From NCBI RefSeq assembly GCF_036240795.1, contig NZ_CP108454.1, positions 5,640,001 to 5,704,000 of the forward strand: a stretch of DNA of 64,000 nt, written 5' to 3'. The stretch is from Streptomyces sp. NBC_01268 (GTDB lineage: Bacteria > Actinomycetota > Actinomycetes > Streptomycetales > Streptomycetaceae). Numbering within the stretch: position 1 is the stretch's first letter; the number at the start of each line of letters is the position of its first letter. Below the pieces are notes generated by a model that ran no database searches, had not been told where the DNA came from, and worked only from the letters and a program-made list of their open reading frames with translations. The position numbers and the translations under genes were made by a program. Positions 1 to 9,896 of this stretch are shown here, piece by piece.

Positions 1-707
1 ACCCCGTGGACCGTACGGATGCGCTCGGCTCCGATCTTCCGGCGCAGCGCCTTGATGTGGCTGTCGACGGTCCGGGTGCCGGAGGCGTCCGCCCAGTCCC
101 ACACCTCCGCGAGGAGCTGCTCGCGGGAGAGCACCGCGCGGGGCGTGTTCGCCAGGCAGACCAGCAGGTCGAACTCGGTCGGCGTCAGGTGCACGTCCTC
201 GGTCCGGACCCGGACCCGGCGCTGCGCGTGGTCGATCTCCAGCTCGCCCAGCCGCAGGATGCCGCTGCGCGGCGTGACCGCCGCCAGCGCGGCGCGCTCC
301 ACCCGGCGCAGCAGGACGTGCACCCGGGCGGCCAGCTCGCGCATCGAGAACGGCTTCGTCATGTAGTCGTCGGCGCCGACGCCGAGACCGACCAGCATGT
401 CCGTCTCGTCGTCACGGGCCGTGAGCATCAGGACCGGGACCGGGCGCTGGGCCTGGACCCGCCGGCAGACCTCCAGGCCGTCGAATCCGGGCAGCATCAC
501 GTCGAGGACCATCAAGTCCGGCTGCCAGGCCTCCGCCGCGTCGACGGCGGCGGGGCCGTCCGTCGCCGTCTGCACGAGGAAGCCCTCCGCCCGCAGCCGC
601 GCGGAGATCGCCTCCACGATCGTCGTGTCGTCCTCGACGACAAGGACGCGCCGCTGGGCCCCCGGAGTGGTCGCCGCACCGTGGTGAGTGGTGTGTGTCT
701 GCTCCAT
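1..707 (-). CDS. OmpR/PhoB-family response regulator, 3' end cut by window edge
   Basis: The reverse strand is open from an ATG at 707 to the window edge, giving about 235 residues with no stop. The N-terminal receiver domain shows an acidic pocket (VVEDD), a phospho-acceptor Asp in LMVLDVMLPG, the conserved Thr (MLTARDD) and Lys (DYMTKPF). The C-terminal part is a winged-helix DNA-binding domain (LTPTEFDLL, then VDSHIKALRRKIG), so this is a DNA-binding response regulator acting in the cytoplasm. Only the last few residues of the wing are missing. The cognate kinase is probably the next gene beyond the left edge. I cannot name the system. Confidence 0.93.
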   Translation of the reverse strand, partial: MEQTHTTHHGAATTPGAQRRVLVVEDDTTIVEAISARLRAEGFLVQTATDGPAAVDAAEAWQPDLMVLDVMLPGFDGLEVCRRVQAQRPVPVLMLTARDDETDMLVGLGVGADDYMTKPFSMRELAARVHVLLRRVERAALAAVTPRSGILRLGELEIDHAQRRVRVRTEDVHLTPTEFDLLVCLANTPRAVLSREQLLAEVWDWADASGTRTVDSHIKALRRKIGAERIRTVHG

Positions 708-767
708 TGCCCCGCCTCGCGTCGCTGATGTCGGTGCAGCAGCCTAGAGGTACCGGCGGCGTCACGG

Positions 768-1460
768 CTACGCAGGCCGGACGGCGAGGTGCACCGCGTC
801 GGGGACGCCCCGGGCAACGGGGATCTCTTCGGTGCGTACCCCGCTGAATCCGGCATTCCGCAACGACCCTTCGAAATCGGCGGACGGCCGGGCGGACCAG
901 ACGGCGAGGATTCCGCCGGGCTTGAGCCGGTCCGCGCAGGTGGCCAACCCCTGGGCGGAGTACAGGGATTCGTTGTCCTCGGTGACCGTCCAGTCCGGGC
1001 CGTTGTCGACGTCCAGACAGAGGGCGTCGTAGGTGTCGGGAGAGGTGCGGAGGTAGTCCAGGAGGTCCGTGTGCAGGATCACGGTGCGCTCGTCGGCGAG
1101 CGCCGGGCCGGAGATCGCCGCGAGGGGGCCCTCGCGGTGCCAGTCGATGACCGCCTCCTCACGCTCCGCCACGGCGATCCTGCGCCAGCGGGGGTCGGCG
1201 GCGGCGTGGGCCAGCGAGAAGCCGACGCCCAGACCGCCGATGAGGACGGCGGGGCCCGAGTCGCGGACCGGCTCGGGGAGCGCCGCCATCGCCGCGTCGA
1301 TCAGCAGGCGCTCCGAGCGCCCGTCGGAGGTGTCCATGAGGAAGGTGCCGTTGGCGATGATCTCGTAGCGCTCGGCGTGTCTGCGCAGGACCACTTCTCC
1401 GTACGGGCCCTCGCGGCGGTCGATGACGACGGGGGTGACGGGGGTGGCGGGGGTGCTCAT
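768..1460 (-). CDS. spermidine synthase-fold (polyamine aminopropyltransferase-like) protein
   Basis: A 230-aa protein with a Rossmann methyltransferase-type fold of the spermidine synthase superfamily. Visible motifs are a glycine-rich SAM/dcSAM loop (LIGGLGVGFSL), an acidic strand end (IAVAEREE) and LCLDVDNGPDW. The canonical GGGDGG loop of true spermidine synthases is not kept, so polyamine synthesis is not assured; many actinomycete members are uncharacterised SAM-binding proteins. I start at 1460 (MSTPATPV) instead of the upstream ATG at 1535, because the extra 25 residues are Arg-rich and a GGAG-like site lies just before 1460. It runs in the same direction as the response regulator downstream (60-bp gap) and as surE upstream (108-bp gap). 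Confidence 0.82.
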   Translation of the reverse strand: MSTPATPVTPVVIDRREGPYGEVVLRRHAERYEIIANGTFLMDTSDGRSERLLIDAAMAALPEPVRDSGPAVLIGGLGVGFSLAHAAADPRWRRIAVAEREEAVIDWHREGPLAAISGPALADERTVILHTDLLDYLRTSPDTYDALCLDVDNGPDWTVTEDNESLYSAQGLATCADRLKPGGILAVWSARPSADFEGSLRNAGFSGVRTEEIPVARGVPDAVHLAVRPA

Positions 1461-1568
1461 CGCTGGCTCGCTCCGTTCTCGTCCGCGGTGCTCGGCCCGG
1501 CCATCCTCCCGAGGGCGGACGGCCGGGGCAAACACGTTACGGAGTCCGGGGGTTCGCCGCGCGCGTGC

Positions 1569-2636
1569 TCAGAAGCGGGGCGCGTCGTGCTTGACGTACC
1601 GTTCGATGCGGTTCAGCGTGCGCCGCGCCTCGACCGGCGTGCCGTACGTGCGGTCCCAGGTGACCGGCGCGACCGTGATGTGGCCCTGGTCGAGCAGCCA
1701 GGTCGAGTCCGCGTCCTCGCGGCCCTCCGCGCACTCGCCCTCGCCCGTGCCGTCCACCGGGCACAGGCCGAGCGCGATGTCGAAGGAGTCGCTCGTGCCC
1801 CGCTGCTCGAAGGCGTGGTAGACCACCGCGCCGTCGCCGACCCGCGTCCACACCGGGGGCTTCGCGCGCTGTCCGGCGCTCACGTCCGGGTAGTCGACCT
1901 TGAGCGCGAAGTCCGGGGTCAGCAGGGAGCGCGCCCGGAGGCCGGCGACGAGGCGGGCGCCGAACACTGCGTGGGCGCGGTAGTTCTCGCGCGGGAAGGA
2001 CGTGTTGCTCTCGTCGCCGGACGACGAGAAGGCGACGGCCGGGACGCCCTGGTCGATCGCGGCGACGGCGGCGCCGACCGTACCCGAGTCGTTGACGCTG
2101 GCCGAGACGTTCGGGCCCGAGTTGATGCCGGTGAGGACGACGTCCGGGGCCTCCTTCCAGCCCACCTTCGCTCTCAGTCCGCCGCGCAGGGCCAGCTTCA
2201 CCGTGTCGGCCGGGGTGGCGCTCGGGGTGTCCTTGCCGCAGGGGCCCGCGGCGAGGCACACGCCGAAGACCGCGCCCCGGGACGGGGCGGTCGCGCAGTC
2301 GCCCTCGTAGCCGGCGGGCAGGGCGGTGCGGCGCTGGGCGGTGACCACGCCGCCGTTGGTGACGGCGGTCCCCTTGCCCGACTGGACCTGCCAGGGGGCC
2401 ATCACGACGACGTCCGCGCCGGCGGCGCACATCGCGCGGCGCAGTTCGTAGAGGCCGAGGCCGTCGGAGTTGCTCGCCTTGGCGGCCTGCATGGAGTCGT
2501 CGTTGGAGATCAGGACGCGGAGGCCGGCGAGGGGGCGGTGCTCGGCGGCGGGGGCGGCGGGCGCCGTGGCGTAGGCGGTGGCGCCGGCGGTGAGGAGGGC
2601 GGCGGCTGCCGTGGTGAGGGCGGTGTAGGTGCGCAT
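1569..2636 (-). CDS. surE: secreted SurE-family 5'/3'-nucleotidase
   Basis: A 355-aa SurE phosphatase. The metal-binding Asp pair is at residues 46-47 (VLISNDDS), followed by NSDGLGLYELRRAM and the family motifs TGINSGPN and VNDSGTVGAA. SurE enzymes remove phosphate from nucleoside 5'/3'-monophosphates and other phosphate esters. Unlike cytoplasmic SurE (about 250 aa), this protein begins with an Ala-rich signal peptide of about 30 residues (cleavage near APAAPAAEH), which suggests export and a scavenging role. The C-terminal part (from about residue 225) is longer than in the classical enzyme. Transcribed away from the GH3 gene across a large inverted repeat, so it probably has its own promoter. 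Confidence 0.9.
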   Translation of the reverse strand: MRTYTALTTAAAALLTAGATAYATAPAAPAAEHRPLAGLRVLISNDDSMQAAKASNSDGLGLYELRRAMCAAGADVVVMAPWQVQSGKGTAVTNGGVVTAQRRTALPAGYEGDCATAPSRGAVFGVCLAAGPCGKDTPSATPADTVKLALRGGLRAKVGWKEAPDVVLTGINSGPNVSASVNDSGTVGAAVAAIDQGVPAVAFSSSGDESNTSFPRENYRAHAVFGARLVAGLRARSLLTPDFALKVDYPDVSAGQRAKPPVWTRVGDGAVVYHAFEQRGTSDSFDIALGLCPVDGTGEGECAEGREDADSTWLLDQGHITVAPVTWDRTYGTPVEARRTLNRIERYVKHDAPRF

Positions 2637-2800
2637 GAGGGTCCCTTCGTGTCATGGGCATGGCAGGTGGGGAGGAAAAAACGATCCGGGGCCCTGCCCC
2701 CCACGGGAGGGCCCCGGATCGGGCGCGGGGCGGCGTCAGGAGCCCCGCGGTCTGTGGGTGTGGTGCGGTCTGTGGTGTGGTCTGTGGTGCCGTGGTCCGA

Positions 2801-2919
2801 CGGGGGCCGGGGCCTCCGCGGGGGTGGGGGTGTCCGGACTGCGACCTTCACTTCGCTTCGCTCGTTACGGGCGCCGCCACGTCCGGACACCCCCACCCCC
2901 GCTCCGGCCCCGGCCCCCT
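2801..2919. repeat. 39-bp imperfect inverted repeat (large stem-loop) between GH3 and surE
   Basis: Arms at 2801-2839 and 2881-2919 pair at 35 of 39 positions around a 41-nt loop. The inner 22 bp are uninterrupted; mismatches are three adjacent central positions and the outermost one. Because both flanking genes read leftwards, it sits just past the GH3 stop and could terminate GH3 transcription. The stem is much longer than a normal intrinsic terminator and has no U-tract. A second GC-rich hairpin-like stretch lies at about 2690-2717. Confidence 0.8.
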
Positions 2920-2927
2920 CCCGCCGT

Positions 2928-4673
2928 CTAGATCTCCAGGCCGTGGCCGTACGGGAAGACCGGGTCCACCGTGTCGTTCGGGACGTCCGGGCGGGAGGCC
3001 GCCACGGCCGCCATGGAGCGCGGCAGCTCGAAGGGGAGGCGGCCCTCCGGCTTCGCCCGGCCGAAGGCCACGTCCAGCAGGGCCTCGTCGCTCGCGCCGT
3101 AGTCGGCGATCAGGGCCGCCGCGTGCTCCGCGATCTCGGGGAGGACGGCCGGGCGCTCCAGGTTGACGCACACCACGGTGGGGGTCGCCTCGAGGAGGGC
3201 GAGGACGCGGGTCAGTTCGGCGTCGGGGAAGGCCAGCGAGCCCGAGTGGAAGAACGACTCGAACTTGTTCGGGCGGTCCTCGAACGGAGTGCGCAGGCGG
3301 AGGATCGCCAGGTCCGCCTCCGCCGGGGTCGGCACGGTCTCGCCGTACGCCGCCGCGGTGGCCGGGTCGACGTTCTCCACGTACAGCTTCGGCCGGCCCT
3401 GGAGGGGCAGCGGTCCGTCGGTGAGGACCGTCAGGGAGCGGCGCTGCGCCGCCGCGCCCAGCGCCGTGAAGTCGGCGCGGCCGACCGTCTCCTCGGCCTC
3501 GTCGGGGTCGACGTACCGCCGGTCGTCGAAGAGGCCGAGGGTGAACTTCTCGTGCAGCAGGCGCCGTACGGAGGCGTCGACGCGGGACTCGGCGATGCGG
3601 CCCGAGGTCACCAGCTCGACGACGACCTCCGGGCACTCCTCGCCGCCGAACTGGTCCGCGCCCGCGTCCAGGGCCTTCGCCGCCCGCTCGGCCACGCTCA
3701 GGTGCTCCACGCCCCAGGCCCGCGCCTCGTGCGGCTCGCCGAAGATCTCGCTGTCGTTGAGCAGGCCCCAGTCGGTGCAGACGATGCCGGTGAAGCCGAG
3801 CTCGTCGCGCAGGAGGCCCTGGATGACGCCCCGGTTGAAGCCGAAGCCGACCTCCTCCCAGTCGGTGCCGACGGGCTGGCCGTAGTACGGCATCATCTGC
3901 GAGCAGCCGGCGGCGATGGCCGCCTTGAACGGCTCCAGGTGGTGGTCGCGCAGCCCGCCCGGGTAGACCTGCTCCTTGCCGTGCGGGAAGTGCGGGTCCT
4001 CGCCGTCCTTCTGCGGGCCGCCGCCCGGGAAGTGCTTGACCATCGCCGCGACCGAGTCCGGGCCGAGCTCCTCGCCCTGGAGGCCGAGGACGTAGGCGCG
4101 GACGAGTTCGCCGGTGAGGGCGGCGTCGGAGCCGAAGGTGCCGGACTGGCGGGACCAGCGGGGCTCGGTGGCCAGGTCGATCTGCGGGTGCAGCGCGGTG
4201 CGGAAGCCGACCGACAGGTACTCGCGGCGCACCGTGTCGGCGAAGCGGAAGACCAGCTCGGGGTCGCGGATCGCGGCGAGGCCGAGCGCCTCGGGCCAGG
4301 CGGAGAAGGCGCCGGAGTCGAAGGAGGCGCCGATGTTGTCGGTGAACGCGTGCCGGGGGTCCGTGGAGAGCGAGACCGGGATGCCGAGCCGGGTGGCGGC
4401 GGCCATCTCCTGGATCGCGTTGTGCCACAGGGCCATCTGTCGGGCGCCGTGGCTGCCGAGCAGGTTGAAGTGGGTGAGGCCGCGGCCCTCGATGAGCTCC
4501 GGGGTCGTGCACTCCACCATCGAGCCGTCCGTCTCGGTCACCGGGGTGCCGTCCGGATTCATCATCAGCATGGAGTGGAAGAGCTGCCCGGCCTTCTCCT
4601 CCAGGGTCATGCGGGCGAGGAGGTCCTCGACGCGCTCGGCGACCGGGCGGGAGGGGTCCTGGTAGGGGTGCAT
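2928..4673 (-). CDS. glycoside hydrolase family 3 protein (beta-glucosidase / exo-glycosidase type)
   Basis: A 581-aa GH3 hydrolase. The N-terminal TIM-barrel domain has the typical opening (ARMTLEEKAGQ), a KHFPGGG substrate-binding loop at residues 213-219 and the catalytic nucleophile Asp301 in GIVCTDWG. An alpha/beta sandwich follows from about residue 400 to the end. The C-terminal FnIII-like domain of many GH3 beta-glucosidases is absent. No signal peptide is seen, so it should act in the cytoplasm on imported oligosaccharides; the exact sugar cannot be read from sequence. It is divergent from a TetR regulator whose operator-like palindrome lies in the shared promoter region, so repression by that regulator is likely. 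Confidence 0.92.
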   Translation of the reverse strand: MHPYQDPSRPVAERVEDLLARMTLEEKAGQLFHSMLMMNPDGTPVTETDGSMVECTTPELIEGRGLTHFNLLGSHGARQMALWHNAIQEMAAATRLGIPVSLSTDPRHAFTDNIGASFDSGAFSAWPEALGLAAIRDPELVFRFADTVRREYLSVGFRTALHPQIDLATEPRWSRQSGTFGSDAALTGELVRAYVLGLQGEELGPDSVAAMVKHFPGGGPQKDGEDPHFPHGKEQVYPGGLRDHHLEPFKAAIAAGCSQMMPYYGQPVGTDWEEVGFGFNRGVIQGLLRDELGFTGIVCTDWGLLNDSEIFGEPHEARAWGVEHLSVAERAAKALDAGADQFGGEECPEVVVELVTSGRIAESRVDASVRRLLHEKFTLGLFDDRRYVDPDEAEETVGRADFTALGAAAQRRSLTVLTDGPLPLQGRPKLYVENVDPATAAAYGETVPTPAEADLAILRLRTPFEDRPNKFESFFHSGSLAFPDAELTRVLALLEATPTVVCVNLERPAVLPEIAEHAAALIADYGASDEALLDVAFGRAKPEGRLPFELPRSMAAVAASRPDVPNDTVDPVFPYGHGLEI

Positions 4674-4722
4674 GTCCGTACCTGCTCTTGCGTCGCTGAT
4701 CGGACGGCCAGGCTAAGCGTGA

Positions 4723-4744
4723 AAACCGAGTACCTACTAGGTTT
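4723..4744. promoter_or_regulatory. TetR-type operator palindrome in the GH3/tetR divergent promoter
   Basis: Half-sites AAACCGAGTA (4723-4732) and TACTAGGTTT (4735-4744) are inverted around a central CC, with 9 of 10 positions paired. The position, 50 bp before the GH3 start and 64 bp before the tetR start, and the length fit an operator bound by the adjacent regulator to control both genes. This is inference from position and symmetry. Confidence 0.6.
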
Positions 4745-4807
4745 GTGTTCTGTGGCGTGGGTCACAGGGTGGGGAGGGGGGTGGTCCCGCTTCGTTAGGG
4801 TGGCTCC

Positions 4808-5440
4808 ATGGCGGAGGACGAGGGGCGGCCGGGGCGCAAGAGCGCAGGCCGGGGCAGCTATGCGGTCGGTGACGCGCGGCGGCTGAAGATCCTGGACACC
4901 GCCGTCGAGCACTTCGGGCGCTGGGGCTTCCACGCCTCCTCGCTCGCCCGGATCGCCAACGACTGCGGCATCACCCAGGGCGGGCTCCTCCACCACTTCC
5001 GCAGCAAGGAGGACCTGCTCCTCTCCGTGCTCGCGCAGAGCGAGGAGCACGACGTGGAGCGGCTCTTCAGCGAGGAGCCGGAGTCCTACGCGGCGTACGT
5101 GGACACGCTCGTCGGCCTGATCGAGGACAACACCCGGCGGCCCGGCATCGTGCGCATGTTCAACGTCCTCGTCGGCGAGTCCGGCAACGTCGGCCACCCC
5201 GCCCACGCGTACTTCAAGGAGCGGTACGCGCGCGTGCTCCGGCACACCGTCGAGCTCCTGGAGGCGTGCGTCGAGCGCGGCGAGCTGCGGGCCGGCATCG
5301 ACTGCGAGGCGGTCGGCAGGGAGCAGCTCGCCGTCATGGACGGGCTCCAGATCCAGTGGACGCTCGACCCCGGGACCCTGGACATGCCGGGGCGGGTGCG
5401 GGACTTCCTGCGGCGTCAGTACGAGGAGATCAGGGCCTAG
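4808..5440 (+). CDS. TetR/AcrR-family transcriptional regulator
   Basis: A 210-aa regulator. The N-terminal helix-turn-helix spans residues 20-66 (DARRLKILDTAVEHFGRWGF, then IANDCGITQGGLLHHFRSKEDLL) and is followed by a helical ligand-binding domain. TetR proteins are dimeric repressors released by small ligands. Divergent from the GH3 gene with 134 bp between starts, so it probably controls that gene and itself, with a glycoside-derived compound as a plausible inducer. The ATG at 4808 is the first start of the frame, after a purine-rich stretch. Confidence 0.93.
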   Translation: MAEDEGRPGRKSAGRGSYAVGDARRLKILDTAVEHFGRWGFHASSLARIANDCGITQGGLLHHFRSKEDLLLSVLAQSEEHDVERLFSEEPESYAAYVDTLVGLIEDNTRRPGIVRMFNVLVGESGNVGHPAHAYFKERYARVLRHTVELLEACVERGELRAGIDCEAVGREQLAVMDGLQIQWTLDPGTLDMPGRVRDFLRRQYEEIRA

Positions 5441-5476
5441 GTCTGCGGGCGCGCCCTGGGGTATGTCCGGCGATGC

Positions 5477-5953
5477 CTAGCGTCCCGTCGGCGGGCCGCC
5501 GTCCGGGAGGGCCTTGAAGACGCGGTCCAGGGCGGGCGGGCGTGCGCCGTCGCTCGCGATCACCGTCCGGTGGGCGTACGTCAGGGAGTACTGGAAGCCG
5601 TCGGCGATCGGGCTGCCGGACGGGCGGGCCGGGACCTTCGCGTACGCCGGGTCCTCCAGCGCGGCGCGCAGCTCGGCGACCTCGGCCGCGGTCATCCGGC
5701 CGCTCTTCGGCGACTTGGCGCGGGTGACCGTGGTGTAGGTGCCGTCGTACTTCACGACCAGCCGGTTGTCGACGCCGGCGAAGCCGCCGGTGACCGCCAC
5801 CTCGAGCAGGACGTCCTGCGGGGCCGGCTGCGCGGTGCCCGCGGTGGGCGACGCGGTCGCCGGGGTGGTGGCCGGGGTCGCCGGGGCCTGGCCGCAGCCC
5901 GTCACGGTGATCACCGCGGCCAGCAGGGCCGCGGCACCGTACCTCTTCTCCAT
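5477..5953 (-). CDS. putative lipoprotein, unknown function
   Basis: A 158-aa protein with a lipoprotein signal (MEKRYGAAALLAAVITV, lipobox VTGC), a Thr/Ala/Pro-rich linker and a compact domain of about 110 residues (DVLLEVAVTGGFAGVDNRL onwards). It should be anchored to the outer face of the cytoplasmic membrane. An in-frame ATG at 5965 would add four residues; I prefer 5953 because the charged MEKR start is typical of an n-region. The domain resembles small actinomycete lipoproteins of unassigned function. It ends convergently with tetR, 36 bp from that gene's stop. Confidence 0.78.
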   Translation of the reverse strand: MEKRYGAAALLAAVITVTGCGQAPATPATTPATASPTAGTAQPAPQDVLLEVAVTGGFAGVDNRLVVKYDGTYTTVTRAKSPKSGRMTAAEVAELRAALEDPAYAKVPARPSGSPIADGFQYSLTYAHRTVIASDGARPPALDRVFKALPDGGPPTGR

Positions 5954-5999
5954 GGAGCCGAGCATGCCCGCTCGGCTCCCTCCGTGCAGCCGGAACGGC

Positions 6000-6635
6000 T
6001 CAAGCCGCGCGGACGATGCCGGTCAGTGGCCCCCGGTAGCACCAGCCGAGCGAGTCGTACAGCGCCATCCCGTCGGTGGTCGCCGCCAGCACGCCGGTCT
6101 CCGCGCCCGCCTGCGCGGCGGCGGCCTCCAGGGTGCGCATGACGTTGGCGCCGAGGCCCCGGCGGCGGTGGGCGGCGTCCGTCTCGATCTGGTCGGCGAC
6201 GGCCGTCGGTCCGGTCGGCGCGATCTGCCCCCGGGCGGCGAGCGTGCCGTCCGGGGCGAGGATCCGGACCCGGATCACGCCGCCCTCGGTCTCCGTCGTC
6301 CGCGCGTAGCCGTCCGGGGGTGCGGGCCGGGCCGCCGGGTCCAGCTTCTTGGTCATCATGAACCCCGGGTCGTCCGGGATGGTCCACCCGTCGGTGATCC
6401 ACCGCGCCGCCTCCTCGGGCGCCGCCATCACCTTGAGCCAGGCGTACGGCTCGGTGATCCCTGCGCACAGCCTGCCCACGGAGGCCGCGTCAGGGTGCGG
6501 CAGCACGTGCCGGAAGGGGTGGCGGGGCAGTCCCACGTGGATCCGGTAGCCCCAGGGTTCGACGACGGCGGGCTCGGTGCCGCGGGAGGCGGTCCAGCCG
6601 GAGACCCAGGCGGAGGTAATAGATGCAGTGTCCAT
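6000..6635 (-). CDS. GNAT-family N-acetyltransferase
   Basis: A 211-aa protein. The acetyl-CoA pyrophosphate-binding loop is visible as AHRRRGLGANVM in the C-terminal half, preceded by a beta-bulge region (VRILAPDGTLAARGQIA) and followed by TDGMALYDSLGW, the usual last helix-strand of GNAT enzymes. The N-terminal 100 residues are an accessory domain and do not show a second GNAT motif. The substrate is unknown. It is divergent from lon, with a 10-bp inverted repeat and the lon operator between them. Confidence 0.85.
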   Translation of the reverse strand: MDTASITSAWVSGWTASRGTEPAVVEPWGYRIHVGLPRHPFRHVLPHPDAASVGRLCAGITEPYAWLKVMAAPEEAARWITDGWTIPDDPGFMMTKKLDPAARPAPPDGYARTTETEGGVIRVRILAPDGTLAARGQIAPTGPTAVADQIETDAAHRRRGLGANVMRTLEAAAAQAGAETGVLAATTDGMALYDSLGWCYRGPLTGIVRAA

Positions 6636-6649
6636 GGGGGTATTACAGT

Positions 6650-6695
6650 CGCTGTTCGCGGGGCGTGCGAGGGTGATCGCTCAGAGCGAACAGCG
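6650..6695. repeat. inverted repeat in GNAT/lon divergent region
   Basis: CGCTGTTCGC (6650-6659) and GCGAACAGCG (6686-6695) are perfect 10-bp inverted arms 26 nt apart. It is 15 bp from the GNAT start and about 70 bp upstream of lon. It could be a spaced regulator site or a hairpin in a leader; no assignment possible. Confidence 0.55.
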
Positions 6696-6723
6696 GGAGG
6701 GGAACATTCCTCCGCTCACGTGC

Positions 6724-6744
6724 ATTGAGTCCATGTAGCTCAAC
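6724..6744. promoter_or_regulatory. HAIR-like HspR operator upstream of lon
   Basis: TTGAGT at 6725-6730, a 7-nt spacer, then GCTCAA at 6738-6743. This matches the HspR-associated inverted repeat consensus CTTGAGT-N7-ACTCAAG at 11 of 14 specified positions. In Streptomyces the HspR repressor, with DnaK as co-repressor, is known to control dnaK, clpB and lon through such sites. The position 22 bp before the lon start codon fits repression of lon until heat shock. Confidence 0.82.
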
Positions 6745-6765
6745 TTGACTGCCGAAGGGGAGATC

Positions 6766-9177
<2,412 letters not shown>

Positions 9178-9193
9178 CGCCCGTTCTCCCGTA

Positions 9194-9236
9194 CGGCGGT
9201 GGGGCGCCCTCCCAAGGGGAGGGCGCCCCACCGCCG
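9194..9236 (+). terminator. 20-bp perfect hairpin terminator after lon
   Basis: Arms 9194-9213 and 9217-9236 are fully complementary with a 3-nt loop, starting 17 bp after the lon stop and followed by TTGT. Such GC-rich hairpins without a long U-tract are the usual Streptomyces terminator form. Confidence 0.9.
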
Positions 9237-9265
9237 TTGTCAGTGGCGGCTGCGATGCTGAGGGT

Positions 9266-9847
9266 ATGGACGAGAAGGCCTTCTGGGCGCTGATGGGGGA
9301 GCTGCGGCACCGACCGGGGTCGCGGGACGAACGGCTGGAGTGGCTGCGGGGGGAGCTGGCGCGGGGGCCGGCGCAGGAGTGCGTGGCGTTCCAGGTCGAG
9401 CTGGAGGCGGCCTGCGACCGGGCCTACCGGGCCGACCTGTGGTCGGCGGCCGAGCGGATCCTGGGCGGTTGGTGCTCCGACGACGGGTTCTTCTCGTTCC
9501 GCCTCTGGCTGGTGGCGCTGGGGCGCGAGGTCTTCGAGGAGGCCCTGGTGTCTCCCGACAGTCTGGCCGGGGTGCCCGAGGTGCTCCGGCTCGCGGGGCG
9601 GAGCACCGACTCCTGGTGCGAGGCGGAGGAGTGGCCCGACCTGGAGGAGCTGGACTACGTGGCGGCGGACGCCTACGAGGACCTGACGGGGGTGGCCGAC
9701 GAGGGGGAGGCTTTCTACGACGCGCTCGACGCGGCCCAGGGCGACGACGTCCCGGACCCCGAGGCGCCGCCGCGCGAAGAGCCCCTGGAGGAGGACGGGA
9801 TACCGCGGCTCGCCGCTCTCTTCCCTCCTCGGGCCGACCTGGGCTAG
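9266..9847 (+). CDS. DUF4240 domain protein
   Basis: A 193-aa acidic protein matching the DUF4240 pattern: MDEKAFWALMGELRHR at the start, then CSDDGFFSFRLWLVALGREVFEEAL near residues 71-95 and PDSLA. The function of the family is unknown; members are small cytoplasmic proteins often found as single genes in actinomycetes. The C-terminal 40 residues are rich in Glu, Asp and Pro. It starts 30 bp after the lon terminator, so it probably has its own promoter inside or after the hairpin. Confidence 0.8.
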   Translation: MDEKAFWALMGELRHRPGSRDERLEWLRGELARGPAQECVAFQVELEAACDRAYRADLWSAAERILGGWCSDDGFFSFRLWLVALGREVFEEALVSPDSLAGVPEVLRLAGRSTDSWCEAEEWPDLEELDYVAADAYEDLTGVADEGEAFYDALDAAQGDDVPDPEAPPREEPLEEDGIPRLAALFPPRADLG

Positions 9848-9896
9848 GACCCGCCCCGCGGACGGGGCCTGGCCCAGGTGCTCAAGGGCTCGGGGT

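Noticed and set aside
789..4886. A 1,365-codon open frame on the forward strand
   Set aside because: It runs antisense through four well-supported reverse genes or their edges and has low-complexity Gly/Arg/Ala composition.
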